Origin: Collinsella aerofaciens
Lineage (GTDB): Bacteria; Actinomycetota; Coriobacteriia; Coriobacteriales; Coriobacteriaceae
Reading direction: 5' to 3'
Assembly: GCF_028209395.1 (NCBI RefSeq)
Contig: NZ_JAQLDQ010000001.1
Coordinates: 1-64,000 of the forward strand
Length of the DNA: 64,000 nucleotides
Of the stretch, positions 16,694 through 26,095 are shown in pieces (position 1 is the first letter of the stretch; each line of letters begins with the position of its first letter). A program made the translations under genes and the position numbers. The notes beneath the pieces are model-generated. The model ran no database searches and was not told the DNA's origin. It worked only from the letters and a program-made list of their open reading frames with translations.

Positions 16694-17956
16694 TTAGAGG
16701 CCGTACACTTCGACCATAGCTTCGCCAATGCGATGGGGCACGCCGGTGACGAGTGCGTTGCCCATGCAGAAGGCCCGATGGCCGTCGGTCATGCCCGTAT
16801 CGGTCCAACCTTTCGGGAATCCCTGAAGCTGATCGAGCTCGTCGGGAACAAGACGGCGGAAACGGCCATCGGGACATTCGATGACGTGCTTGAAGCGGCT
16901 CGCTCCCGTGCCGCCTTCTCCTGTGAGGATGGTGCGGCTCGGCTTGTCGGTGGCATCCGGGAAGCTCATGGCTCCCTCGGAATACGTGTACGTAAAGCCT
17001 GTCTTTTTGTTAGTGCGCTCTTCGCGCTTGCTGCCCTTAAGGTAGCGCCAGTCGGGAAGCTTTTCGTCGGAGATGTAGAACTGCTCCGGGACATCAGCCT
17101 CGTCGACAAGCACGTCGCCAAGCACGTGGCGCTCACCGTGATAGTCCTCGGCAAAGTCGCAGGTCAGAACATGACAGCCCTGCATGACGCCAGCATTCTT
17201 GAATTGAGAGGTCTTTTGGCCGACGCCAAAACGAGTTGAGTTCTCGTAGGGGTCGGGCAAAACGTCGAGCTCGGACATCTCGTCGGGATAGATGGCGGGG
17301 AAGGCTTTAGCCATGACGCCGTTGTGCATGCGATTAACGAGATCAACCTTGCCAGCGTCCTTTTCGCAGAAGATATAAACACGCTTGCGACGCTGGGGGA
17401 AACCGTATTCGGCAGAGTTGACCACGCGCCATTCGACCGTGTAGTCGAGGTCGGCAAGACAGCTTAGGATGATGGCGAAGTCGCGACCGCGTTGAGACGC
17501 GGGCGACTTGAGCAGGCGGTCGACGTTCTCAAAGAGACCGAACTTGGGCTTCTTCATTTCGAGGAAGTGATAGATGTCCCACCAAAGGACGCCCTTCTTG
17601 CCCTCGATGCCGTGTGCCTGATTGAGCGGACGCGCGACAGAGTAGTCTTGGCAGGGGAAACCGCCAACAACCATTTGGACATCGGGGATTTCGATTTCTT
17701 TCGCCTCGGCCTGCTCCAGGACCTTATTGATGTCTTCGTTGACGACGGAATCATTGCCGAAGCGATCCATGTAGCAACGGGCCGCGAACTGACGCGCCTT
17801 GGTTCCGGGCGGCTCCCACTGATTGGCCCAAATGGTGAGGAAGGGGCCGGCGGGCTTCATGTAAAACTCGGGATGGCGAGGGTCGGCATAGCCTTCGAGA
17901 CCCAAACGAAATCCACCGACGCCCGCAAAAAGCTCGGCAATATTAATCTCAGACAC
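16694..17956 (-). CDS. DNA (cytosine-5) methyltransferase, type II
   Basis: All main m5C methyltransferase motifs are in order: motif I AELFAGVGGFRLGL, motif IV with the catalytic Cys in GGFPCQDYS, motif VI FENVDRLL, motif VIII PQRRKRVYIF, and motif X GNALVTGVPHRIGEA. 420 aa. A GTG start is preferred because TTGGAGAA lies directly upstream; the longer frame begins inside the intergenic region. It is divergent from a Sau3AI-family endonuclease, whose known relatives cut GATC and pair with a GATC cytosine-5 methylase. Inference: this enzyme protects host GATC at C5. Confidence 0.93.
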   Translation of the reverse strand: MSEINIAELFAGVGGFRLGLEGYADPRHPEFYMKPAGPFLTIWANQWEPPGTKARQFAARCYMDRFGNDSVVNEDINKVLEQAEAKEIEIPDVQMVVGGFPCQDYSVARPLNQAHGIEGKKGVLWWDIYHFLEMKKPKFGLFENVDRLLKSPASQRGRDFAIILSCLADLDYTVEWRVVNSAEYGFPQRRKRVYIFCEKDAGKVDLVNRMHNGVMAKAFPAIYPDEMSELDVLPDPYENSTRFGVGQKTSQFKNAGVMQGCHVLTCDFAEDYHGERHVLGDVLVDEADVPEQFYISDEKLPDWRYLKGSKREERTNKKTGFTYTYSEGAMSFPDATDKPSRTILTGEGGTGASRFKHVIECPDGRFRRLVPDELDQLQGFPKGWTDTGMTDGHRAFCMGNALVTGVPHRIGEAMVEVYGL

Positions 17957-18096
17957 GTTTCTCCAATCGCTGCTGTGTCCGGTTATGGTGGTCACAACAA
18001 TAACCGATCGAGGGGACAATCAAGACCTCAATTTTCTGGGCGTTAGTAGTTGCTCTGAACTACCATGAGGTTAGTTGCGAGTTTCGGAGGTATCCC

Positions 18097-19602
18097 GTGT
18101 CTAAGAAGCGCCTCGATTTCAAGCGCATGCTTGACGATACTGATTTTTCTGACCCCTCAAGTATTGAGCGCTATGCTGCCAATCTCGATGGCATGACGTT
18201 CCGCGATATTCTCGAGCTCGGTATTGCTCCGGAGGGGGAGAGTGCGCCCAAGGACTTTGGCTCCAAGAAGTACAAAGGCGGTATGGGCACTCTTATCGAA
18301 GAACGTTACTTTGGCTACAAGGCCAATAGTGACGATCGCCCCGACTTTCCCGAGGCGGGCGTTGAGCTCAAGGCAACGTGTTTTGATGTGCTCAAGAACG
18401 GCCGGAAGTCTGCTGGCGAGCGCCTTGTCCTGACCATGATTCCTTATGACCGACCTGTTTCGCTCGACTACGACAGTTCTCACCTCAAGACCAAGCTCAG
18501 CAATATCCTGTTGATTTACTACGGCCGAGATCGTTCCATCGATAAATACGACCAACGCATTGAGCGTGCGGTCATGGTTCGTCTGCCCGAAGAGGACATG
18601 AAAATCATTCGCGCCGACTACGAGAAGATCATTTCCTATATTCAGGATGGCCGTGCGGACGAGCTTTCAGAAGGCATGACGACTTATCTGGGTGCTTGCA
18701 CGAAGGGCGCAACTGAGGCCACAATGTGGGCGGACCAGTATTATGAATACTTCAATACCGATACGGGCGAGATTGAGCGCCATCGCGCAAAGCGTCGCGC
18801 CTTTTCCCTCAAGCGCTCGTATATGGACTATGTGCTCCATACTTATGTCCTCGGTGCTCCGCGAGTCGGGGAGAGCATTGTTCAGGACGATGGCAAGTCT
18901 ATCGATTTCGAAAGTTACGTAACTGGACTTATCGAGCGCCATTACGGTGAGACCGATCGTCAAATTGCCGAACAGTATGGACTGGAGTACACGGGCAATA
19001 AGGCGCAGTGGACAACGCTCGTTTATCGTATGCTCGGAATCAAAAACAATGCTGCCGAGGAATTCGTCAAGGCAGGCATTTCCGTCCGAACTGTTCGAGT
19101 TAACAACAGGGGGCACATCGAACAGGCTATGTCGTTCCCACCGTTTGAGTTCAAGCGTTTGATTGAAGAAGACTGGGAGACGTCGCCTCTTCATGCGTGC
19201 CTTGAGACCAATCGCTTTTTCTTCGTTGTGTTCCGTGAGGACCACGATGGCGTGCTGCGTCTCGATCGTTGTTTGTTCTGGGCAATGGGAGAAAACGAAA
19301 TCGAAGGCCCAGCGAAAGCTTGTTGGGATGAGACGCGAAAGGTAATACGTGAGGGCGTTGAGCTCAATCCGTATCGGGATGCGAGCGGAAAGCTCAAAGT
19401 GACTAACAATCTGCCCGGTATGGCGGACAATCCAATTGTTCACGTTCGCCCGCATACGTCAAAAGCGGCTTACAAGTTTGCCGATGGAACAGAGATCGGT
19501 GACATCGCAAGGAATGCTTACGAACTGCCCGACGGGCGCTGGATGACGAAGCAATCGTTCTGGTTCAACAAGGGCTACCTGGAGCATATTCTGGGGCTGT
19601 AG
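18097..19602 (+). CDS. Type II restriction endonuclease, Sau3AI/MutH family
   Basis: Residues 64-95 (GTLIEERYFGYKANSDDRPD, then FPEAGVELKATCF) carry the MutH/Sau3AI active site D83-x6-E90-x-K92 with the expected spacing. The second half contains a likely duplicated, inactive MutH-like domain, as known for Sau3AI; the length of 501 aa is also close to Sau3AI. Known family members cut GATC, but specificity here is inferred. GTG start with CGGAGGT 6 nt upstream. The 140 nt between it and the divergent methylase must hold both promoters. Base composition looks less GC-rich than its neighbours, consistent with transfer. Confidence 0.9.
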   Translation: MSKKRLDFKRMLDDTDFSDPSSIERYAANLDGMTFRDILELGIAPEGESAPKDFGSKKYKGGMGTLIEERYFGYKANSDDRPDFPEAGVELKATCFDVLKNGRKSAGERLVLTMIPYDRPVSLDYDSSHLKTKLSNILLIYYGRDRSIDKYDQRIERAVMVRLPEEDMKIIRADYEKIISYIQDGRADELSEGMTTYLGACTKGATEATMWADQYYEYFNTDTGEIERHRAKRRAFSLKRSYMDYVLHTYVLGAPRVGESIVQDDGKSIDFESYVTGLIERHYGETDRQIAEQYGLEYTGNKAQWTTLVYRMLGIKNNAAEEFVKAGISVRTVRVNNRGHIEQAMSFPPFEFKRLIEEDWETSPLHACLETNRFFFVVFREDHDGVLRLDRCLFWAMGENEIEGPAKACWDETRKVIREGVELNPYRDASGKLKVTNNLPGMADNPIVHVRPHTSKAAYKFADGTEIGDIARNAYELPDGRWMTKQSFWFNKGYLEHILGL

Positions 19603-19657
19603 CGTTTCGAGATTATTTAACAATCAACCCCTGCTCCTCGATACCTCGATGTTGCCC

Positions 19658-20344
19658 CTACAAATAAATCCCCTCACCAAGCTGCTTATGGAACTCGGCG
19701 TGATGGTCGCGTGCCCAGGTAAAGAGCGCCTGGTCAAAGTCGGTACGCGCGGCCGGGACGCCAAAGACGCCGGCAACTTCGACGCGCACAAACTCCAGTG
19801 CCGGCAGCTTGTTGATGGCAGTGAGGGCAAACGGGGACGAGGGCTCCTCGAACAGATAGCGGCTGCCTTGCAGCGCGTCGCAACTGGTGCACGTGTTGCC
19901 GAGCGACGGGGCTTTGGAGGCTCGCGCGCCTACGGGCTTGTAGCCGCAGCGCTTGTGAAGGTAGTCGCGGATCTCGCCCGGCACGCAGCCAAGAGCGGGC
20001 ACGATGGCGAGTGCGTTGGCGTTGGCCGTGTTGATGGCAATGTGCCCGGCTTCGTTGGGCGCGTGCGCGATGGCGATGCTTTCGTCGTTATCGGCTCGAT
20101 AGGGAATGCCGAAGGCCGCGACCGAAGTCTCTTTGTGACACTTCCAGCACTCGCGCTTGCCCAGTACTAGATATACATACGGCGCTGAGGGGTCGGATCG
20201 GTCAACACCGGGCAGCCACTCGGCAAAGGGCTCGGGGTTGACGCCGCTGGGTACATACCAGATTTTCTTGATCCGGTCCCATTTGGCGCCCAGCGTCTTG
20301 GCTTCTTCTTTGTGCGAAAAGGGGACATCGAGCTCGGTGCGCAT
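19658..20344 (-). CDS. DUF5710-containing protein with zinc-finger-like cysteines
   Basis: The N-terminus (LDVPFSHKEEAKTLGAKWD, then KKIWYVPSG) is the short DUF5710 module also found in DNA-processing and mobile-element proteins. CWKC and, later, CTSC could bind one zinc. 228 aa starting MRTELDV with AAGGAG ahead of it. Convergent with the endonuclease gene and placed between the island and tRNA-Val. Function unknown; a nucleic-acid role is a guess. Confidence 0.7.
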   Translation of the reverse strand: MRTELDVPFSHKEEAKTLGAKWDRIKKIWYVPSGVNPEPFAEWLPGVDRSDPSAPYVYLVLGKRECWKCHKETSVAAFGIPYRADNDESIAIAHAPNEAGHIAINTANANALAIVPALGCVPGEIRDYLHKRCGYKPVGARASKAPSLGNTCTSCDALQGSRYLFEEPSSPFALTAINKLPALEFVRVEVAGVFGVPAARTDFDQALFTWARDHHAEFHKQLGEGIYL

Positions 20345-20687
20345 GGCGGCTCCTTGGTGCTGCAGGTGCAAGTGGCTCAAGGATACCGCAGGGCACAGAC
20401 ATCGCGGCGTTTTGCTGAGAAGTTGCGGTGCGGATGGGTTCGAGACGTGTTGGTCTCGGCCTCGGTGGCTATTGGGGCGGTTTTGATTGACTACGGAGTC
20501 AGCCGGGATAGGCACTTGGGTCGCTGACGCGGTTTTGTACATGGGCAGGGCGGTTGGAGCAGCTTGCGGCGCAGTTTTGTGCCTGGCTATTGTTGATGTT
20601 GGGGCATTGAATTTGTTTGGCGGCTATTTGTCAGGTGAATTGATGTTACGTTGCGATGACGGTTGGAGCTGCCAGTGGATTTGGCGA
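20345..20687. other. Intergenic stretch with no recognised feature
   Basis: Short frames here start poorly and lack ribosome sites; I see no gene, RNA or repeat. Confidence 0.5.
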
Positions 20688-20726
20688 CATAAAACAAAAC
20701 AGCTCATAGGCGAAGCCTCTGAGCTG
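20688..20726 (-). terminator. Terminator of tRNA-Val
   Basis: CAGCTCATAGGC pairs with GCCTCTGAGCTG around GAA, followed on the minus strand by GTTTTGTTTT. Confidence 0.8.
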
Positions 20727-20734
20727 CGAACATT

Positions 20735-20809
20735 TGGTGGGCGTTAGAAGATTTGAACTTCTGACCTCTTCCGTGTCAGGGAAGCGCTCTCCCCCTGAGC
20801 TAAACGCCC
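20735..20809 (-). tRNA. tRNA-Val (GAC)
   Basis: Read on the minus strand: acceptor GGGCGTT/AACGCCC, D arm TAGCTCAGGGGGAGAGC, anticodon stem CTTCC/GGAAG with loop CTGACAC (anticodon GAC), T arm AGAAGTTCAAATCTTCT. The CCA end is encoded. Confidence 0.96.
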
Positions 20810-20838
20810 GATCAAGGGTGCGCAAGCGCGCAAGGGAT

Positions 20839-20867
20839 AATATAACGGAGCCTGAACTCGGTGGCAA
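20839..20867 (-). promoter_or_regulatory. Promoter of tRNA-Val
   Basis: On the minus strand, TTGCCA, exactly 17 nt, then TATATT, about 30 nt before the tRNA. Confidence 0.7.
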
Positions 20868-21098
20868 GAACATTTTTAAAAATCGCTTACATTGTGGAAT
20901 TCGGGGGCTTTGTCGCATCCATTTCAAAAGAGCCTGCTGCCGCGATTTGGCTGTCGCATAATGCAAGGCCATTGCGGTATCGAGCTATGGAAAGACGCCT
21001 GCGGAATTGTCCTACCGATAAGCGGACAAGCCTCCAGCTGGTGACTTCGCCGTGGTAAGGTAAGCCGAATTGTTTCCAGGCTGTTTCGGGGGAGTGGA

Positions 21099-22121
21099 AT
21101 GAGCAAAGAGTGTGTCGAGCAGGTCGAAGGCGCAGGGGCTTCGGTGCCGATGACCGATATATCGAACATTGATGTGCCCGAGGGCATCGACGAGCTCAGC
21201 CGTAGCACCCGCCGCGCCTGGCGCGAGCGCCTTAACGATGCGTCGTCGCGCAAGATGATCACGGGCGTCTTGGCTACGCTGGTGGGCGGTTCGTTTTGGG
21301 GCTTCTCGGGCACCAGCGCGAGCTTTCTGTTCGATACCTACCACGTCGACACCTTGTGGCTTATGAGCGTGCGTCAGATTCTCGCCGGTCTACTCTTTAT
21401 GGCCGTGGTTGTTACGCGCGACCGCGAGCGCCTGATTAAGCTCTGGACCACACCCGCCGATCGCAAGCAGCTGCTGCTCTTTACCGCCTTTGGCCTGCTG
21501 TTCAACCAGTTTTGCTATCTTTCGGCCGTGCGCCTGACGAACGCCGGAACCGCGACGGTGCTCCAGTGCCTGCAGCTCGTTATCATCATGGGCTACACCT
21601 GCGTGATCGATCGCCGCATGCCGCGTACTCGCGAAGTCATCGGCATTGGCCTGGCTCTGGGTGGAACCTTTTTAATCGCCACCGGCGGTGACCCCACCAG
21701 CCTGAATATTTCGCCGCTTGGCCTGGCAGCAGGTCTTATGTGTGCGGTCAGCGCCGCGTGTATGGCGGTGATTCCCGCCAAGATCCTGCCCGAATACGGC
21801 AGCCCCATCGTCACGGGTTCGGCAATGCTCACGGCGGGCGTGGTCTCGTGCTTCTTCGTGCAGCCCTGGGCGCATATGCCGGCGCTCGACGCTGCCGGCG
21901 TCGAGGCGCTCGCGGTGTTCGTGGTTATCGGCTCGTTTTTTGCTTACATGCTCTATATGCAGGGCGTTAAGGACATCGGCTCGGTACGTGCGAGCCTCAT
22001 CGGAACTGTGGAGCCGGTTTCGGCGACCATCACCAGCGCCGTTATGCTGGGGACGGTGTTTTTGCCGACCGACCTTATCGGCTTTGTCATGATCATCGTG
22101 ATGATGTTCCTTACGGTGTAG
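21099..22121 (+). CDS. EamA/DMT-family transporter
   Basis: 340 aa with a ~50-residue polar N-terminus and about ten hydrophobic helices in two EamA repeats (GVLATLVGGSFWGFSGTSA starts the first, SPLGLAAGLMCAVSAACM the second). The second repeat ends with GTVEPVSATITSAVMLG, a typical EamA signature. These proteins export amino acids or other metabolites; the substrate cannot be read from the sequence. The extended N-terminus is unusual for the family; a later Met at residue 53 is possible, but the first ATG follows GGGGGAG and is kept. Stands alone. Confidence 0.9.
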   Translation: MSKECVEQVEGAGASVPMTDISNIDVPEGIDELSRSTRRAWRERLNDASSRKMITGVLATLVGGSFWGFSGTSASFLFDTYHVDTLWLMSVRQILAGLLFMAVVVTRDRERLIKLWTTPADRKQLLLFTAFGLLFNQFCYLSAVRLTNAGTATVLQCLQLVIIMGYTCVIDRRMPRTREVIGIGLALGGTFLIATGGDPTSLNISPLGLAAGLMCAVSAACMAVIPAKILPEYGSPIVTGSAMLTAGVVSCFFVQPWAHMPALDAAGVEALAVFVVIGSFFAYMLYMQGVKDIGSVRASLIGTVEPVSATITSAVMLGTVFLPTDLIGFVMIIVMMFLTV

Positions 22122-22270
22122 CTAGCGCCGCCGCCAAGACAGAAAAGGTGTTGTGCCGCATTTTCGCCAATTGATGTCCGTGTCTGGAGTTTAGCTGTCG
22201 ATGCTCAAAATGCCATAAACTAGCAACGTTATGGACTTTTTCATTGCGACTCAATTGCGAGGATTTCTTT

Positions 22271-24583
22271 ATGGCTGGTAATCACTTTAAGGGCAGCGAT
22301 AGCGGCCGTCCTGCAGTTCCGCCGCGTCCGAACGGGGCTGGTAAGGCCGGCACGCCGGGCGGCGCTGGACAGGGCGGTTCCGGTAAGCGCGTGTCCCCGG
22401 GCGAGACGGCGATGTTTACCGCTCTGTACGAGCAGTCTCAAAAGGCAAAAAAGACCGGCCGTGCAAAAGGGAATGTCTTTGCGGGCGGTGCAACCTCCGC
22501 GTCGCAGCCGAGCGGGGCTCCTTCGGTGCCTGCGAACAACGCAGGTGCTGCCAACGCCGCGAATGCTGCCGGCAACGTTAATGCCGGCAAGGCCGCCAAC
22601 AATACTCCTTCTGCCGGTGGCGCGGGGCTTACGGGTAACCTTGGCACGATTTACACCGGCGCCTCCGAGACTGGCACGTTCGCCCGCCTGGATGATAGCG
22701 GTGCCGAGTTTGCGGGCTCGGGTTCCAAGGAAGATTATTACGATTTTGGCTTGAACTACGGTAGCGACGCTTCGTCGAGTTCGACCTCTGACGGTCTGGT
22801 CCGTCATCGCCATCGCAAGGGCGAGCGCAAAAAGCGTCACACCGGCGCCATTATTGCCGCTGTAGTCGCGGTGCTTCTCGTTGCGCTTGGCGCAAGCGGC
22901 TTTATGCTGCTTAACTCGGCAAAGACCGTAAAGAGCGAAGCGAAGGAGGCTGTCGAGATCGTCGGTGGCCTTAAGGACAAGGTCACGTCGGGCGATTTTT
23001 CGACGCTGCCCGACGACGCGAAGGAGATCGATGAGCTCTGCGACAGCATGAAGGCGGAGACCTCGAGCCCGCTGTGGGCGGCGGCTTCGTTTATCCCGGT
23101 GTATGGCAGCGATATCAATGCGGCCCGCACCATGATTGACGCCCTGTCCGATGTCTCGAGCAATGCGCTGGTTCCCATGGCCGACAACCTCTCGCAGGCT
23201 ACGCCCGGCAAGCTGTTCCAGGACGGCATGATTAACGTGTCCGCGCTACAGGCCGTTGCCGATTCGCTTTCCGATAGCTCCAAGGTGTTCAAGAGCGCCA
23301 ACGAGAAGATCCAGGGTATTGGCGATACTCATATTTCCCAGGTGACCGAGCTGGTCGATAAGGCCAAGGACGGCTTTGCCACCCTCAACGGTGCGGTTGA
23401 CGCGGCGGAGAAGGTCGCCCCCGTCCTTCCCCAGATGCTCGGCGCCAACGGCCAGACGCGCAACTACCTTGTGTACGCCATGAACAACGTCGAGATTCGT
23501 GCCTGCGGCGGCTTTGGCGGTTCGCAGGGCCTGATTTCGGTCACCGACGGCCAGATGTCGATTGGCGAGTTTGTTCCCCGCATTGGACTCAGCGAGGATG
23601 AGGCAGTCGAGAGCGTCGACGAAGAGGATGAGGCGCTGTTCGGCAACCACAGCAACCTGTACAACTCGGGCAATACCTATTCGCCTGATTGGCCCCGCAA
23701 CTCGCAGCGTGTCGCCGCGCTGTGGAAGTCCCAGTATGGGCAGGACGTTGATGGCGTCGTCGGCATCGATCCGGTGTTCTTGCAGTACCTGCTGGGCCTT
23801 GTCGGTAATGTCTCGCTGCCTGATGGTACGGTCGTCGACGGTACCAACGCGGCGAAGGTTCTCATGCACGATGTGTATTGGAACTATCCGGTCGAGGAAT
23901 CGGACGGCATCTTTGCGGCTGTTGCCAGCGCCGCCTTCGACAAGATTCTCGGTGGCATCGGTGACGTCGACGTTACAAAGCTTGTCAGTGCATTCGAGCG
24001 CGGTGCCGAAGAGGGCCGTCTGATTGCTTGGATGAGAAACGATGATGGGCAGAATGCCATCAAAGAGACGGGTATTGACGCTTCGCTGCCCGATCCGGAT
24101 GATCCGAGTGCCGATCCCGTTGCCGGCGTTTACTTTAACAACCTGAGCTTCTCCAAGCTCGACTGGTATCTGAACGCCGACACGCAGATCGGCCAGGGCA
24201 TCAAGAACGGCGACGGCACGTGCTCGTATCGCATCACCGTTACTCTGACGAACATCATGACGCAGGAGGAGGCAGGCAAGCTGCCCGACTACGTTGCGGC
24301 GAGCGCACCCGATGCCGCGCGTGACGACGAGCGTCTGAATGTCTCGTTGTTTGCCCCGACGGGCGGCAACATTACTGATCTGACCGTCGAGGGCACCCAG
24401 TTTAGTCTTGGCGCCGCTACGTGGCATGGAATCCCCTTCTATTCGGGCACCGTTGACCTGCATGCTGGCGAGACGACGACGATCACGTATACGCTGACCA
24501 CGTCGGCCGAGGCGGGGGACAAGCCGCTTACGCTGCGTCAGACTCCTACATGCCAGGCGGCTCGCGACAGCGCGTCGGCGTAG
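22271..24583 (+). CDS. DUF4012 domain protein, membrane-anchored
   Basis: About 190 residues of Ala/Gly/Asn-rich low-complexity, presumably cytosolic sequence precede a basic stretch (HRHRKGERKKRH) and one membrane helix (IIAAVVAVLLVALGASGFML). The extracellular part carries DUF4012, recognisable by RNYLVYAMNNVEIRACGGFG, then GSQGLISVTDGQM. Members occur in actinobacterial and clostridial envelope loci, often near polysaccharide genes; the activity is unknown. 770 aa from the ATG at 22271, with GAGGAT ahead; a TTG nine codons earlier is less likely. glmM follows after a hairpin, hinting at a cell-wall link. Confidence 0.85.
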   Translation: MAGNHFKGSDSGRPAVPPRPNGAGKAGTPGGAGQGGSGKRVSPGETAMFTALYEQSQKAKKTGRAKGNVFAGGATSASQPSGAPSVPANNAGAANAANAAGNVNAGKAANNTPSAGGAGLTGNLGTIYTGASETGTFARLDDSGAEFAGSGSKEDYYDFGLNYGSDASSSSTSDGLVRHRHRKGERKKRHTGAIIAAVVAVLLVALGASGFMLLNSAKTVKSEAKEAVEIVGGLKDKVTSGDFSTLPDDAKEIDELCDSMKAETSSPLWAAASFIPVYGSDINAARTMIDALSDVSSNALVPMADNLSQATPGKLFQDGMINVSALQAVADSLSDSSKVFKSANEKIQGIGDTHISQVTELVDKAKDGFATLNGAVDAAEKVAPVLPQMLGANGQTRNYLVYAMNNVEIRACGGFGGSQGLISVTDGQMSIGEFVPRIGLSEDEAVESVDEEDEALFGNHSNLYNSGNTYSPDWPRNSQRVAALWKSQYGQDVDGVVGIDPVFLQYLLGLVGNVSLPDGTVVDGTNAAKVLMHDVYWNYPVEESDGIFAAVASAAFDKILGGIGDVDVTKLVSAFERGAEEGRLIAWMRNDDGQNAIKETGIDASLPDPDDPSADPVAGVYFNNLSFSKLDWYLNADTQIGQGIKNGDGTCSYRITVTLTNIMTQEEAGKLPDYVAASAPDAARDDERLNVSLFAPTGGNITDLTVEGTQFSLGAATWHGIPFYSGTVDLHAGETTTITYTLTTSAEAGDKPLTLRQTPTCQAARDSASA

Positions 24584-24620
24584 GGTTTTTCTGGTAGCGC
24601 AGATAATCGAGTACCATTTT

Positions 24621-24655
24621 GGGGCGGACAGGCAATCTGTTCGCCCCTATTTTGT
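24621..24655 (+). terminator. Hairpin and T run between the DUF4012 gene and glmM
   Basis: GGGGCGGACA pairs with TGTTCGCCCC, then TATTTT. It sits only 12 nt before glmM, so it may be a partial terminator or attenuator. Confidence 0.65.
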
Positions 24656-24666
24656 AAGGAGAGCGC

Positions 24667-25998
24667 ATGAAGTACTTTGGCACCGACGGCTTTCGTGGTG
24701 AGGCCAACGTTGGGCTGACGGTAGAGCACGCTTATAAGATTGGTCGTTTTGTGGGCTGGTATTACGGCGCCAACCGCGAGCGCAAGGCGCGCGTGATCGT
24801 GGGCAAGGACACGCGTCGCTCGAGTTATATGTTCGAGGCGGCGCTGGTGAGCGGCCTGGTCGCGAGCGGTGCGGACGCCTATATGCTGCATGTGATCCCG
24901 ACGCCGGGCGTGGCGCATCAGACCGTGGAGGGCTGCTTCGATTGCGGCATCATGATCAGCGCAAGCCACAACCCGTTTTGCGATAACGGCATTAAGCTCG
25001 TCAACAGCGACGGTTTTAAGATGGACGAGGACGTACTGGAGCTCATCGAGGACTACATCGATGGCAAGAGCGAGGTACCGCTGGCAACGGGCAACCATAT
25101 CGGCGCCACGGTGGACTACATGCAGGGCCGCAACCGCTATATTGCCTCGCTCATCGCCAGCGCGAACTTTTCGCTGCAGGGCGTCAAGATCGGTATCGAC
25201 TGCGCCAACGGCTCGGCATCCTCGGTGGCCAAGCCGGTGTTCGACGCACTGGGCGCCGACGTGCGCGTGATCAACGCCGCGCCCGACGGCTTTAACATCA
25301 ATGTCGACTGCGGCTCTACGCATATTGAGCGCCTGCAGCGCCATGTGGTGGAGCAGGGCCTGGACGTGGGCTTTGCCTATGACGGCGATGCCGATCGCTG
25401 CCTGGCCGTGGACGAGCGCGGTCGCGTGGTAGACGGCGATCAGATCCTGTACGTGTGCGGCGTGTATCTGAACAAGCACGGGCGACTCTCGGGCGGTACC
25501 GTGGTGCCGACGATTGCCAGCAACTTTGGCCTGGTCAAGTCGCTGGAGCTTGCCGGTCTGAGCGCCGTGACCAGCGGTGTGGGCGACCGTCACGTGTATG
25601 CCAAGATGCGCGAGGGCGGCTACAGCCTGGGTGGCGAGCAGACGGGCCATACGATCTTTGGCGATATCGAGCGCACGGGCGACGGCATTATGACCTCGCT
25701 GCGCGTGATGGAAGTGATTCGTGCCGAGCGTGAGACGCTCTCGCAGCTCACGGCTCCGTGTAAGCTGCTGCCGCAGGCGCAGGTGGCCGTGCACGTGGCG
25801 GACAAGGACGCCGCGCTCGAGAACATGGGCGTGCAGAACGCCATCGCCGAGGCCGAGGCGTCGCTGGCGGGCGAGGGCCGCGTGCTCGTACGCAAGAGCG
25901 GAACCGAGTCGGTTATCCGCGTGCTGGCCGAGGCGCCCGACCAAGCATCCGCCGATGCCGCCATGAAGCGCATCGCCGCCGCGCTGGAAGCTCTGTAA
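24667..25998 (+). CDS. glmM: Phosphoglucosamine mutase GlmM
   Basis: Converts glucosamine-6-phosphate to glucosamine-1-phosphate for UDP-GlcNAc and cell-wall synthesis. The protein begins MKYFGTDGFRGEAN; the phosphoserine loop is MISASHNPFCDNG near residue 100; the metal loop is YDGDADRC near residue 240; the sugar-binding loop GGEQTGHTI and the C-terminal phosphate loop RKSGTESVIRV complete the alpha-D-phosphohexomutase pattern. 443 aa is normal. Strong AAGGAGAG site. Confidence 0.96.
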   Translation: MKYFGTDGFRGEANVGLTVEHAYKIGRFVGWYYGANRERKARVIVGKDTRRSSYMFEAALVSGLVASGADAYMLHVIPTPGVAHQTVEGCFDCGIMISASHNPFCDNGIKLVNSDGFKMDEDVLELIEDYIDGKSEVPLATGNHIGATVDYMQGRNRYIASLIASANFSLQGVKIGIDCANGSASSVAKPVFDALGADVRVINAAPDGFNINVDCGSTHIERLQRHVVEQGLDVGFAYDGDADRCLAVDERGRVVDGDQILYVCGVYLNKHGRLSGGTVVPTIASNFGLVKSLELAGLSAVTSGVGDRHVYAKMREGGYSLGGEQTGHTIFGDIERTGDGIMTSLRVMEVIRAERETLSQLTAPCKLLPQAQVAVHVADKDAALENMGVQNAIAEAEASLAGEGRVLVRKSGTESVIRVLAEAPDQASADAAMKRIAAALEAL

Positions 25999-26034
25999 GG
26001 TAGTCATTGGGGACGTTCTTAAACAACTAGGTGG

Positions 26035-26073
26035 AAAGGGGGCGCCGCGGATTGGTTCCGCGGCGCCCCCTTT
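26035..26073. terminator. Bidirectional terminator between glmM and the M32 peptidase gene
   Basis: A 17-bp near-perfect stem (26035-26051 with 26057-26073) with A and T at its ends, between convergent genes. Confidence 0.85.
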
Positions 26074-26095
26074 GCGTTGACGTGTCGGTTATGCC

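Noticed and set aside
20646..20972. 108-codon frame on the minus strand
   Set aside because: It overlaps tRNA-Val and its promoter and terminator.
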